From: Delphinus delphis
Taxonomy: Eukaryota; Chordata; Mammalia; Artiodactyla; Delphinidae
Length of the DNA stretch: 64,000 nt
Reading direction: 5' to 3'
NCBI RefSeq assembly: GCF_949987515.2
Contig: NC_082694.2
Span: 10,223,958 to 10,287,957 of the forward strand
Shown here: in pieces, positions 12,201 to 25,600 of the stretch
Position numbering within the stretch: the first letter of the stretch is position 1
How the letters are laid out: the number at the start of each line of letters is the position of its first letter
The notes under the pieces: model-generated
Seen by the model: the letters and a program-made list of their open reading frames with translations, nothing else
Told to the model about the DNA's origin: nothing
The model's database searches: none
Translations under genes and position numbers: made by a program

Positions 12201-15200
12201 GTAGAAGGCAGGGAGGGCGGTCAGGATGAAAGGCAGTGGGCAGGCGGGGAGCGCGCCGCCCTCAGATGTGGTTTCTTTTCATCCATTCGCCCCCTCGGCG
12301 CTCCTTCTGATGCTTGCCTTCTATTTCTTTCTGGACAGCAGCTCTGTCCTGACCCACCCGGCCCACCTCTTCCCTTCTGGAACCACCCCCAGCTCTGCTT
12401 TGCCGGCCTGCCAGCACCCCACCCCCGGGTCGGCCACTCCGCACCCGCTGCGGGTAACAGCGCTCCCCAAGGCCCGGGTTTGGATTAATGAAGCCCAGAT
12501 GCTGGACTGGGGACTCCGGCTGCAAGTTCTCGCGTTGGAGCAGCAGCTCGGCTTGGAGGGGCCGTCTACCTCCCCCCGCCTGCCCCCTCCCCTTGCTCCT
12601 GGCCCAGCTGCTGCTGGGGCTCCCGGGGAACAGCTGGAGAGCAGGTTCTGGCGGTGGGAGCCCAGGGAGATACGCGGGTGGGGCGCCGGATGAGGGCTCC
12701 CGTGTTCTGTCCCGTGACGCAGTCCAGATGGGGCTGCCTCTCCCCAGGACTCGGAGGGTGGGTGGGAAAGCTGGGGCGCTCTGCAGAAAGGGAACCGAGG
12801 TCACCGGTCCAGAATGGAAGGGGATGGCCGGCCCCTCCCAGGGTGGCCAGATAAAATACAAAGATCACATGGGAGAAACTCAGGCTAAAAAAAATTGTTC
12901 TTTATCTATAGGAAGTTCAAATTTAACTGGCATCCTGTATTTTTATTGGCTAAGTCAGGCAGTCCTTACCACCCCCCAGCTGAACTTCTTCTTTAAGTAA
13001 TAGTTTTATTGGACTGCCACATACAAACAGAACACAGACCGTAAGTGTGTGCTCAGTGGGTTTCCACAAGTCGAACACATGTAAAACCAGCACCCAGATC
13101 AAGAAATGAGGGAATTCCCTGGCGGCCCAGTGGTTAGGACGCGGCGCTTCCACTGCCAGGGCCCAGGTTCAGTCCCTGGTTGGGGAACTAAGGTTCCCAC
13201 GAGCCACATGGTGCGGCCGAATGAAAAGAAAAAGAAGAAGAAGAAATGAGACGTGAGCAGAGCCTGCCCGCCACCCGACCCCTGCCACGTATCCCCGTTT
13301 CTGTACTTAGTGTAAGTGAAATCATACAAGTGTATTCTGTTGGAACTGGCTTCTCTCACACAGCCCTGTGAGGCTCCCCCGTGCTGCCGGATGGAGTCGT
13401 GGCTCATCCGTAATCGTTCCGCGTGGGCTTGAGATGCGTGAGTGGAGCCCAGTCCCTCTCTCCATTCTAGTGGCGGATCGGTGCTGCTCGTGCCCCTCTC
13501 TTTTCTCGTACGCCGTACGTGTGTGCCCGGGATTAGGACTGCCGGGCCGTGGGGCGGGCACACGAACATCGTTATCTTTAGTAGGTCTCGCCAGGCAGTT
13601 GGCCGAGGTAGGTGTATGCATCCGTGTCCCTGCCGGCTGTGTGGGAGCGTCTCCCCTCTTTCTCGTGTTTACCCTTCTAGTATGTGATGCTGCTGTCTGA
13701 TGCTGCGTTTTTCCCTTTTTTTTTTTAATCAAGAGCCTCTTGCCTTGTTGATTTCTCTGATTTTCTTGAATAAGATCAACAAGGCCCCTGCTTCAGGTAC
13801 CACCTACCCTCCTGGCTTGGAGAAGGCCATTCCCACCTCCGTTCCCCACCAACTGGGAGCCCCTCCTGCACCCACGTGAGGCCATGGCAGCCACAGGCCC
13901 TGGGGAAGTTGCAGGGGCGCCTTCAGCACCGCTCAGGCGGGGCTCAGTCCTGCTTCCCCCAGGTACTTCCTTAGGGAAACATCATTTCCGAGGGCTGCCT
14001 GTCCCCGATGTCCTGTCCTTCGTTTCCCCGTGGGGTCGTCCCAAGGATGGGGGTAGGGGCGCCCGTGGGGACCCTCCAGCAGTGTTGTTACCAGAGAGCA
14101 TTTCTCCTCTATGGAGCCGCTTCCAGCCCACCTGGTGTCCTTCGTGTTCCTTCAGTTTCCGCCGGCTTCAGAACCTCTCCTTTGCTTCCCCTGGTGGTGG
14201 CTTTCCGCGGGAATCAGCGACTGTGGGCCACATCAGAGTCCGTGCCAGGGGCTGCCTTCTGCTGTCCATGGGGGCAACAAGTGTGTGAAGCCTCGAGGAG
14301 GATGTAACCCTCCACCCCTTCTCGCATCGCCCCTCTCCAGCCTCTCCTGGCCACTGCCACCCCTAGCCCTGTCCTCTAGTCTCTGCTTCCCTCCTCTCTT
14401 CTTTTTACTCGCTCCAGCCCTCAAGGACCCATGAAAATCAGAGCCACAAACGTTAGCGTCTAAAATCCCCATTAGAGGTCTTTACTCCTGAAGAGTGGAG
14501 ACACCAGCTCCATCCTGAGTGAATCAGTTAGGACTGTTTGGCGCTAGACTTAGGAGCCCAGCTCAGACTGACTGAAGAAGCCAAAGGGACTTCATCAGCT
14601 GAGCCAACCAACCCACTGACCGCACGGGTCCGGGGGCCGGAGGCTTCAGGCAGGGCAGGCTCTGGGTGTTGTCAGGGCTCTATCTCTGCTTGTTGCATTC
14701 TCCAGACTGCCCCACAAAGAGGCAGGATGGCCACCAGCGACAGCGGGGTCACCTCCCACCTGATCAGTGGTCCTGCTGGAAAGGCACACGCTCTACTGGT
14801 AGCTCCAGCCAAGACCCCGAGGCCACCTCTCAGTGGCTCAAACACAGGGAGTGAGGGGCCAGGCCTGGCTCACGGGCCCACCCTGGCAGCCGGGATTTGG
14901 GCCGGGTGTGGTGGGTGAGGGTTTCTCCAAAAGAAAGTCACTGGATGCTGGCTGAAAAACACAAGAACAAAACCTGGCCTCACCAAGCCCCGGTCACCCA
15001 CCTTCCACCAGCCTGCATGGGCTGAAAGCTCATGATGCTGCAAGGGAAAGAAAAGGCGACGGTCTGTGCGAAGGAGGTTGAACGGTCCCGATCTCTGTGT
15101 AGCACAAATATATAGAGGAAAAAACTAAGCCGGTAAATACCACTATGCGAGCCTCTGAAGTTACCACTTCTTTTAAAAAATAACTTTTTTCTTTTTGCTT

Positions 15201-16635
15201 ATTTTTAAACTTGCCCAGCTTGCATGTTTTATTACTTCTAAAATAAATAATAAACGCTATAAACCAAAGGAGAAAGCCAAAGTTCCCTACGTGGCTCTCC
15301 CCTGTTCACGTCTCGGTGTGTGTCCTGCCCCTCCTTGCACCCACCCTGGGGACTTCAATCCCCCCCCCCAGGGTGGTACACCCCCTCAGTCTCTCTCGCC
15401 CCTTCTCTCACAGGCAGCTTCGACGCCAGCTCAGCCTCGTGATCATTGCCCGGCTGCTGGACCAGCAAGGGACGCTCCCTCTCTGGCAAGAGAAGGCCCA
15501 GGTGAGTCTCTGCCTCAGCATCCGCTGGGGAAGCCCGGCCGGCTCCTCCCGCTTCTTTTCCCGAAGGTTGGGAGCCTCAGGCCGGCGGAGTCCAGGTGAG
15601 TCTGAATTTTCTGCTCACATCCTTGCATTCGACGGTTACTTTTTGCACGCCTACTCTGTGCTCGGCCCTGAGGATAGAGCAGTCAGCTGGGAGCAGGTAT
15701 TACTTTTTCAAAATATTGCGGTAAAATATACGTAACATAAAATTTACCATTTTAACTTTTTTTTTTTTTACCATCTTAACAATTCTGAGGGCAGAGTTCT
15801 GACCGTTTTGAAGTGTGCAGTTCCACAGTCTTGTGCAACCGCTGCCACCATCCACCTCCAGAACTGTTTCATCCTCCCAGACAGAAAGTCTGAATCCGCT
15901 GAACACAACTCCCATTCCCTCCTCCCCAGCCCCTGCTTATATAATTTTTTATAGGTGGAAAAACAACAAAGGTGAAAACGAACACTACTAAATTAACACT
16001 GCTCGCCCCCAGTGACCCTTCTGCCCCATGTCAGGCATTCTTGGGGCAGCAGGGGAGGAAGTACCTTCTTTCCTCCACCCTCTGCTCTCCAAAAAGCTCC
16101 GACTGCAACCTCCTTGCAGCTCAGAGAGCAGTAGTTCAGGGGCCCTGGGGGCAGCATGGGTCACAGCCAGCCCGAGGGCGGGTGGCAGGGGTCTTGAGAA
16201 TGCTCTCACCGGCCTCCCCCCACCCCAAGGGTCTCCCTGGAACCCCAGAAGAGCTGCTGGGTGCAGCTGAGCCGTCCAGTTCTACAGCACGAGACAGGCA
16301 AGGCAGTCCTGGCGAAAGGCTGCGTCTCTAGTCACTGGAGGTCCACGGGGCAAGCCCACGGCCAGAGCGCTGAGAGGATGTTCTGGACGCTCCTGGGGCT
16401 GGTGGGCTGAGTCTGAGAGGCCACGATCGCAGGGCGGGAGCTCAGAAAGGCGACCGCTTGGGTTGGCTCATCTAAGCAGGCCCGGCCTGGCTTTGCCCCG
16501 GCTGCCCCCTCGGCCTTCCATGCTTTCCCCAAGACTTAGGACGGCGTGAGTGTCTTCTCACCCCAGTTCCAGCTGAAGTGTCACCTTCCGCAGGAGGCCT
16601 TTGCTGACCACCCAGTCCAAAAAGTGCCCTGGCAT

Positions 16636-16692
<57 letters not shown>

Positions 16693-19600
16693 CATCAGCA
16701 GCTCCTTGAGTGCAGGGACCAAATGGTTTCTGCTCACTACTGCCCGTCAGCTCCTAGCACAGTACCTGACACACACAGGACCTCAGCACACACGTGTGGG
16801 CTGAAGGAACCCAAGGTTGAATTCCCAGGTGTGGAAAGGAAGGTTCCCCAGGCAGAGACCTCGGGAGGGCAGGAGGGGAGGGTGGCCTGCTCAGGGGTCA
16901 CTTCACAAAGGTGAGAGCCTGATGACAGAACATCTCTGCGAGAAAGAGAACAGAGGGGCCAAACGGTTAGGGGCGGGGCAGGCAGAGATGCACCAGCGAG
17001 GACAAGACAGAGTGATCCCAGGAGGCTCCCGGGGTGGGGGCAGCCTGGTAGACAGGCTTTGGTGTTGACCCGAGTGCGGCCACCGAGCTCCTCGGAGAAC
17101 CCAACACATGTCAGCAGAGCGGAGGTGAGAGGCCAGAGTGTCGAGATCAGGAAAGGTAGGACTGGCTGCACATGGTGGGTGGGGGTCGCCACCGTCCGTC
17201 CGGCAGCGCTTGGCAGTGATCAGGAAATAACAGGCTGGCTCGAGCATGAGGGTCAGTTCAAGGCTTGGGGTTTTGTTTTGATTTGTTTTTTATTAGCCAG
17301 AGCCTACGCAGGGGAGAGTGCGGGGAGCGTGATGAGGGCCAGAGAGTGGCGAGGGGAGTGGTGCTGGGGAAGAGCTGGGTGGTCTGGCCTGCCGGGGACC
17401 TGGAGGGGAGGCGAGTGAGCGGGGCTGGTGGGGGCGGGGCGGGAGGATGCCTCCCCCAGGGAGAGCTGGCCTGGGAGCTCTCAGTCCGTCTGGCGCGGAG
17501 TCCAGCCCTGCTCTTGTGGGTCCCAGCTCCAGGGCCGTCCCACCACACCTGTCACCCACCTGCCCGCGTGCCTGCCGTGCGTTCGTGAGACCCCAGCCTA
17601 GCGCCTCCTGTGTGCCAGGCTCTGCACCGGGAGACGACCTCGGAGGAGAGGATGTGAGCGTGAGAGAGGCAGGCCGAGGGCCCTGTGACTGACTCTGCCC
17701 GAGGGCAGCGAAGTGGCTTCCAGAGCCGTCCCGAGCCAGGTCTCGAAGGGCGCGTCAGTGCTCGTGCCGCAGGAAGGAGAGAGGCGGCAGGCGGGCCAGG
17801 GAAAGCTGCGCCAGACCCGCGGCGGCTGGAGAGGCAGACGGGCAGCTCGAGCCTGCCCGCTGTCCTCCTGATGTGCTTCCCCGTCCCCACTGCAAGCCCG
17901 CGGCCGCTGCACGGCCTCCTGCCAGGTCTCTGGGCCGCAGGCGCTCCCCTTTCCAGTCAGGCCTGCCGGGCGGCTCCTTATGAGACACGCCTTCAGAGGG
18001 CCACCTTGGCCCTGCAGCCGCCCACGTCAAGCCCCCACGCCCCGCTTTCCCCACACCTCCTCGACCACGTGGCTGCCTGGGCCCTCCTCGCGGGCCAGCC
18101 CAGCCACCCTCTGCACGTGGCTCCGTGCCTGGAGCACTTCTTCCTTTCCACCCGTTACATCCCACCCGAAGTGGTGGCTCTAACGTGCTGCAGAGCATGG
18201 CTGAGCCCCGGTGCGGGACAGATGGGGAAACGGAGGCAGGCACGGTTAGGAGACTTCTCAGGGTCACGCAGTGGGAAAGCCATGGAGCCAGGATGCAAAC
18301 CCAGGTGCCTGGGACCCCTGCAGTGTGCCGTCTCTGCTTCTCCAGCCCCTTCCTTGGATCCTGTTGTGGTGACGGCCTGGACCACACCTGCTGCTTCAGC
18401 TGAGGTGCCCGGCTGGTCCCTTGAGCTTTGGTCCTGGCTGGCAGATAGGAGGACAAGGGCCGGCCCTTCCTTCATCCATGCATAAGTGCTTGATAAACCT
18501 TAGCAATTGATTTACTGTGAAGGGGACTTCAGTGGTTGAGAACTGGCTCGTTGAAGGAGAGGATCTGGGGTGAGTGCCCAGGCAGCGGGTTCTCAGGGCA
18601 CCGCTGGGCAGGAGGAGTCCCTGATGCCTGGATCGCTTGGTTCTCCATCTCAGACTGCAGCCGGAGGCCCCAGGAGCAGGTGCTGAAGAACTGAATTTGA
18701 GGGACAGGACTTCTGTAGGTGGTCGAGATGCAGCAGCCCCAAGGCTTGCATCTTCCAGGAGAGCCTCAGGTTCAAACTGCTTCCTTCGTGTTGTTCCTGC
18801 AGATCATGGGAATATCCCAGAAACAGCAGGGTTTTGGCCCCAAGGCACTAGTGTGCTCCAGACACGGCTCAGGGCACTGAAGATACAACCCTGAACAGCG
18901 TTCGTTCAGTCTCCTCCCCTCATGAAACTCAGCGGAGACAGACACAGGCACCAAGAGAGAAGTAAATCTTTGGCATTCCAGATGGTGCTAAGTGCTATGG
19001 AGAAAAATAATGCCAGATAAAGAGGAGGGGGAGTGTTGGGGGGATGCTGTTTTATAGGGGTGAACAGAGAAGGGGACATTTGAGCACCAACCTAAAGGAG
19101 CCACGCAGGTTTCTTGGGGAAAAGCATTCCGGGCAGAGGGAACAGCCGGTGCAAAGGCACTGGGCCAGGCAAAGGCCTCTCAGGTTGGAGGCAAAAGGAG
19201 AGGCTGGTGTGGCTGGAGCAGAGGGCTGAGGGTGGGTAGGAGGAGCTGAGGTCAGAGGTAAGTGGGGACTCAGGTGGGGGCTTGACTTTCATGCCAAAGT
19301 GGAGAGCCACTGGAAGGTTTTGATTAAGAGGAGGGACATAATCTGATTTTTAAATTTTTTTACAATTACACTGGCTGCTGTGTTGAGACTAGACTGTTGC
19401 GGGCGGAAGGAGGCAATTGCAGTAATCCTGGCAACAGCTGATGGTGGTTTGGCCTGGGGAGATGGCGGCGCACGCAGGTGGCGAGCAGTGGTGAGATTCT
19501 AGGTGTATTTCCCAAGTACAGCCAGCAGGATGTGGAATGGGAGAGAAAGGAGGCGAGGAGGCCTCCAAGACCTATGCAGCTGGCAGAATGGAGAAGCCCT

Positions 19601-22600
19601 TTACCGAGACAGGCAAGACACAGGTGGAACAGGTTTGGAGAGAAATCGGGAGTTCGTTTCTTATCCCAGGCCACCTCTTACAACACAGCAAGCCTGCTTT
19701 GTCAAGCCACGCCTTCCAGTTTGGAGATTGGAAAACACGGGCTTCAAATGGCCAAAACCAAGGGAGACAGAGTTTTGCATCTACTATGGAAAGGCCAGCT
19801 GCAGACCTGACCTGCTATTCGTTCATTTGCTCATTTAACAAATGCTTATTAAGCATATACAATAGTTCCTGCTATCCGCGGGGGATACAGTCCAAGATGT
19901 CTAGTGAGTGCCTGAAATGATGGATAGTACTGAAACCTATATATGCTATGTTTTTTTTCCTGTACATACCTACCAATGATAAAGTTCAATTTATAAATTA
20001 GGCACAGTAAAAGATTAATAACAATAATAATGAAATAGAACAATTATAACAATATACTGCAATAAAAGCTACGTGAGTGTGGTCTCTCCCCATCAAAATA
20101 TCTTATTGTATAAACTGGATGCCTTTTTCATCATAACTAAGCCCTTATCGTGCACTGTGGCCATAACTTTTACATTTTGAGATGCAGTAGCAAAACCAGC
20201 CATGGGTTTCTTTTTCCTTCTTCGCAATTTCACGGATCGGAGATTTGTTCTTACTGTAGATCTTAGCAACCTCAGCATGTGATTTTTTTCCCTTCCTTCT
20301 AAAGTCCAGAACTTTCACCTTGTCACTTAAAGGAAGCACTTTACGGCTTCTCTTTGACATATCTGAATTGCCAGCATCACTACCCTTGTGCGTTGGGACC
20401 GTTATTAAGTAAAATAAGGGTTACTTGAGCACAAGAACACAAGCACTGCAGTACTGCGACAGTCGATCTGATAACTGAGACGACCACCCGGTGACTAACG
20501 GGGTAGGATCCGCTGGGCACAGGGACGTTCACATCCGGGGAGGAACGGAGCAGGACTGCACGAGATTTCATCACGCTAGTCAGAAGGGCGCGTGCTATTG
20601 AAAACTTACAAACTGTTTACTTCTGGAATTTTCCATTTCATATTTTCGGATCTCGGTTGACCACGGGTATCTGAAACGGTGGAAAGTGAAACTTCGGATA
20701 AGGCGGAACAACTGTGCCATGTGCCAGGTGCTGTGCAAGGCTCTGGGGACACTGCAGTGACCCAAAACTGTCCTCACGGAGCTTACGTTCTAGTGAGGGG
20801 CAGGCGACAAGTAATAATAAACATAACAAACAAGAAAATTACATAGCATGTCAGAAGGGGTGCTTGCTGCCGGGTAGATGGGCGGGCAGGTGTGGGGGGG
20901 GGCGCTCACTGGGAAGGTGGGCCCGGAGGAAGGCTGGAAGGTGGAGGGGGCAGCCGCTCAGTGTCCGGTCAGAAGGCCCAGGCAGGGCCCAGGCTCCAGG
21001 GAACAACAGGGGCCACCCGGGGCCTCGCAGACATTTAAGATGCTGGCCTTCTCCGCTGGGCCGATAGAAGCAGCTGCCGGAGTCTGAGCACAGGAGGGAC
21101 CACCGTGTGGACAGTTGCCTCGCTGGAACTGTCTGCCGCCTCTTGCCGGGCAAACCGACAAGGCCAGCGGAGGCCTGCCTTTTTGGGTGATCATTTGCTT
21201 CTTGTCTGGGGACGTCTGTCCTAACAGGCTAAGTGTTTGCAGAGACAGCTCCCAGCGGTGGGGGTAAAGTGGGGAGGCGTGCTGGTCAGAGCCTGGCCCT
21301 GCTGGGACCCACGCAGCCCAAATAAGTCCTGACCGCGCGGAGAAGGGTGTGTCTCCCAGGGAGGGGATGACTGCGGCTGCCAGAGCTGGGAACAAAGGAG
21401 AATAAGCAATCAGAAGGCAGCAGCTTGCCGTGCTGAGCAGAGTGAAGCTGTTTTCACAGAGTGAGAGGAAAACCGTGGGAGCAGCCAGCCACTGCTGTGT
21501 GCTCCCCGGCCCAGCCCGGCCCGCCCAGGGCTCCTAGCAGGGAGGGTCCCAGCTGGGGCGGGGCTGCCTGCCGAAGGGCTGCTTCTGGGGGCGTGGGCTG
21601 CAGAGCCCGCTCCTGTGCTTGCACAGCTGTGAGCCCGGAGCAGGCAGGGCTGTTTTGGAAACTATCGCCAGACTTGGAAGGCCTGAGCAAGGCGGCACAG
21701 CTCTGGTGTCGGTGGAGCTCTAGATGGTGCCTCTCTTCGCCCAGAACCTTCCCCCTCTCTCTCTCCCTGCCTCCTGCCCTCCCTCTCTGAAGGGATCAGA
21801 CGCTAGGCCAAGAAGCCCTGGCCCCTTTCCAGGAGCCGAGGCCCCGGGCCTGACTCCTCGCCCTCACTCAGCCCAGCTGCTCTTGTGGGCTTTCTAAGCC
21901 CGTGGCTGGCCGAGGTGCTGAGCAGGTGTCTGCGGGTGAGTCAGGGGGAAGAAGCCAGGTGTGCCAGGCAGGGCTGGGCTCGGGCAGGGAGCTGGCCCAG
22001 AGGCTTAGCCCTCGCCCTTTGGGCCAGCCTCCACCTGCTACATCTAAAGACACGGTGCCTCTGTGAACTGCCCTGGCCCAGCTCTTTCCTTCTGCATCCT
22101 CCCTCCCCAGGGTTACAGGTGGCCTCAGAGGGGCCCAGGGCTCAGAGACTGCCTGCCTCCTGAAGCCCCGGCCGTGAGTTAGCTCTGGGGCAGCTGGTGG
22201 TCCTTGCTGGGGCCCACCCGAGGCTGCCCAAACCAGGTGCAGGGGCTGGGTGGGAAGGAGTGGCTGGATGCAGACACCTGGACTTATGCAGGCCACGTGC
22301 CCCCATTTGTTCAGAGATGGGGGGTAGGGCAGCTAGCAGATTGGGTGATATAATACATTAACCAAAGGGCAGTGTGTGCACCTCGCGGGGAATCCCATTC
22401 CAACAAAGCAACTGCCTAAGGACATTTTTGAGACAATCAGAGAAAACTGAACACAGTTGTTTGATCGTGTAAGGAATTCTTGGTAATTTTGTTGGGCAAG
22501 AGAATGATGTGATTATGTTGGGGAAAAAAATCCTTATCCTTTTCTGTTTGAAGCTCTTTGTGGGTAAAATGATACGGTGTTCGGATTTGCTTTGAAATTC

Positions 22601-25600
22601 TCTGGAAGGAAAAAGGCGGAGGGGGGCTGGGGGCGATGAGTGCAGTCATCGTTCACGTTCACAGAGATGAGTAGGGAGGTAGTTCCCAGCCTCTCTTCTT
22701 TCAGGAGTGTTGAAAACGCCCCTGGTGAGAAGTTAAATGACAATAGAGGGCCAGCAGGCCTGAGCAGCAGCTCAGGGTGGGAAGGTCTTGTCCTGTGGCA
22801 GAGGAGACCCTCTTCTGGTCTTGGTTCTTCTAAGCCCTGAGTGTCTGCTCAGTCCCGGGATGTGGGTTCAGTCCTCCTCATTGACTTGTCTAAAGGACGC
22901 GTGCCCTGCGAGCATGAGAGCCTCTTCTCCCGGGAAGAAGGGGTGTGCATGTCTCCATTTCACAGATGGGGACAGGCCCCGAGAGGCCACATGGCTCCCA
23001 AAGGAAAAGGTGCCCCCAGGTCGTGGAGCCAATGGTCTGGCTCCAGAGCCTAGGCTCTGACCCATGCCTGCCAGCCGGCGTGTCCCGGCCATGCGTCCCC
23101 GAAGTGCCCCAAGCACTCGTGAGTTATGGCCGTCCTTCTCTCCCCAGCTGTCCTCGCTCAGGCATCTCCTGAGCCTCATGAGGCCATCAACCCTGGGGCA
23201 GTACCTGGGCCCTGAGACCATGCCGCCCGGCCAGGAGAAGCAGCCAAAGGCCAGTGCCCAGCTAGACCACAAGGTGAGCACCCAGCCCCTGCCCGCCTCC
23301 GCCAAGGCACCACCCCAGGGTAGCAGGGAAGGCTGGGCTGTCCACAAGGCACAGCCTGGGGCCCTTAAGCCTGCCCGTCCCGAAAGCCCGGGGCCTCGGG
23401 GCAGGGCCCAGCCAGCTACTCCCGCCCATCTCCCCAGAGCCTGTGCCCCTCACGGAGGCGCAGTGGGCACAGGCGTGCAGGCTTGTGAGTTTCGCTGTGG
23501 CCTTTGCGGCCTGGCGTGGCTTTGCCAGCCGCGTTAGAGAGGACGCAGGAGCTGCAGCGCTGGCGAGGGGAGTGGGGTGGGAAGGGAGTGCCCTAAAGGA
23601 GAAGCCCAGGGAATGTTCAGATGCACGAGGCCCCATGTTTCCTGCGAGTGGAGCTGGGTGCAGCTCCCTGTTCCTATTTCCCGTGGTCCTCACTGAGGCT
23701 GAGTCCTTGGCCTTCCCCCAGTTCTTCCTAATTGACTTTCCAGACGTCGCCCAGCTTTCCTGAAAGCCATGCTTCGGCGGCAGTCAGGGGCGACAAGGTA
23801 CCCCAGAGCCTGCCGGTTGTGGGGCTTGGAGTGACCAGGCCTGTGGCCGGGGGTGAATGTCAAGTGGGGGGGTGGTGTAGGGGCTTCAGCCTGGGAATCC
23901 CAAGCCTGGCTCCCTGGGGAGTTGGGGGATAGAGCTCAGTGAGCTCCCCCATCCCTGGGGACTCAGGGATGAAGGATGCAGATAGGCATCCTGCTAATTT
24001 AGGAGGGCGGTAGTTCCAGAAAGCTCACCCGGGGGTTGGATGTTGACATCCAGAAGGCCAGCCTTTGGGCATCATTCTGCAAATCAGATATAAGTGAATT
24101 AATTACAATGAATACAAATGAACTGTTAAGAAGATATGACAACCCCCAGATGTACGCTCCTCTCCTGGAACTCGCAGGAAAGGTTATCTCTCAGTTGTGC
24201 CTAATGTCGGTGAGCTTACGTGAGCTGTCCCCGGGCCCTGTTCCCCTTTGCCGGCTGTTTCCCGTGAAACTGGAGCTCGTTACGGAGGCTAAGTCTGGGT
24301 ATTCCGGGGGCTCTGCAACAGAGGTGGGGTCAGCCCCTCGGGGTGGTCTGTCTGAGCAGGACACAGGTGCGCAGGCCCCAGGTCTGGGCTGGGGGAAGGG
24401 AAAAAGAGAGAAGGGGAGGGGCAAGAGAGAAGGGGAGGGGCGAGAGAGAAGAGGAGGCTTGTGTCTGGTCTGACCAAGGAAAAGCTGCCCTCCAGGCCAC
24501 TGGGGCCGCCTCTGGACCTCGCCTCACAGTCTGGTAGCAGATGTGCCTTCAACAGCCTGGGAAGAGAGGGGAGTAAGCGGGCTGAGGGTATCCTTTTATA
24601 TTTGAGGACTGTTCTCGTGCATGTAAAGGAGGCTGTGAAGTGTCAACCCCGGTCGGCTGCATATTGGAAATGACCCATTTGGCCTGGAAACACGAGGGGC
24701 CGGCGTGTCTTGGCCGGGTGCTGGTCCAGGGCAGCAAAAGAGGCAAGTGAGGCCCGGGCAGCTCTTGGATGCCTTTGCTGCAGCTCGAGCCCGCTGGGAT
24801 TGATCCTGCTCCGAGGTAGCCAAGAGCAGAGAAGGGATGTGGAGGGGTGGGGCTGGTGCGGGCACAGGGCAGCAGTCTGCACAGCGACGCGGAGCATCCT
24901 GTCCCCCTGGGCCAGGTACTCTCCAGACCGGGAGGGCCGGGTGGGGCAGACGACTGGACTTCCGCAGCCCAGCCCCACTCCCCGCTGAGCCCACGGACTC
25001 CTCGTTAGGGCCCAGGCGTGTTTCATCTTCAAAGATGATCGGGCTACTCACTGGCCGAAAAGAGCGGGGGCGTCATCTGCCCTGCTTTACAGGGAGTGGT
25101 GGTCTGGGCTGGCCGAGCCTTTTATCCCTAGAGCTCGAAGTCTTTGCCTTCTTTCTGCTTGGGGTGCAGCGGGGAAATTAAGGCCGGAGTGAGGTTGGCC
25201 TGAGGCAACCCAGCCTGGAGGAAATGGGGACAGGCCCTTCCCAGCGTTTGGGGCAGCCCTGCTGGGCCCCGCCCCCAGGCCCCTCACTCCTGTCTGGGAG
25301 ATTTCCTGCCAAGACTGCTGGGTCGCAGCCCTCCTCCAGCTCTGCAGATAAACACTTCTGCCAGCCTCCGCTCCCCGCCCCCCCTCCTGTCTCTGCCTGG
25401 GGCCTTGGCCCAGGCTCCTCCCGCCCCCAGGAAGCTCCCAGCCTTCTTCTCCTGGTCCTGCCTTCCCCGGAGGCTGGGTGCTCCCTGCCCGGGGTGTGAC
25501 TCTCCTCACTGATCCCGTGGCTTTGCAGTTGTCCCTTGACTTGTCTGTCTCCCCAGCTAGACTGTGGGCACAGCTGGTGTCTCAGCATCGCGTGCTGTGT

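Larger units (their letters stand above)
554..15413 (+). other. FAM178B intron B-C (14.9 kb)
   Basis: No coding exon was recognised. The first 5 kb is filled with mobile DNA: an L2 tail, a Tigger element holding an L1, two CHR SINEs and old L1. From 5.3 to 8.5 kb and 9.7 to 12.9 kb I see GC-rich unique-looking sequence with no gene. An L2 lies at 8.6-9.05 kb, a SINE at 9.4 kb and an L1 with a nested SINE at 13.0-13.7 kb. A purine run (GAGAGAGGGAGGG type) lies at 10778-10820. Confidence 0.7.
15502..23147 (+). other. FAM178B intron C-D (7.6 kb)
   Basis: No exon was recognised. It holds an antisense L1 piece (15.7 kb), an L2 tail with a CA microsatellite (16.6 kb), MIR copies (18.2 and 22.9 kb), an unnamed ancient repeat (18.8-19.6 kb), a Tigger-like transposon (19.86-20.71 kb) and an L1 3' fragment (22.4 kb). 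The stretch 20.9-22.3 kb is GC-rich with nothing identified. Confidence 0.7.

Noticed and set aside
16638..16691. CA run as part of a CRISPR-like or satellite array
   Set aside because: A plain dinucleotide microsatellite in an L2.
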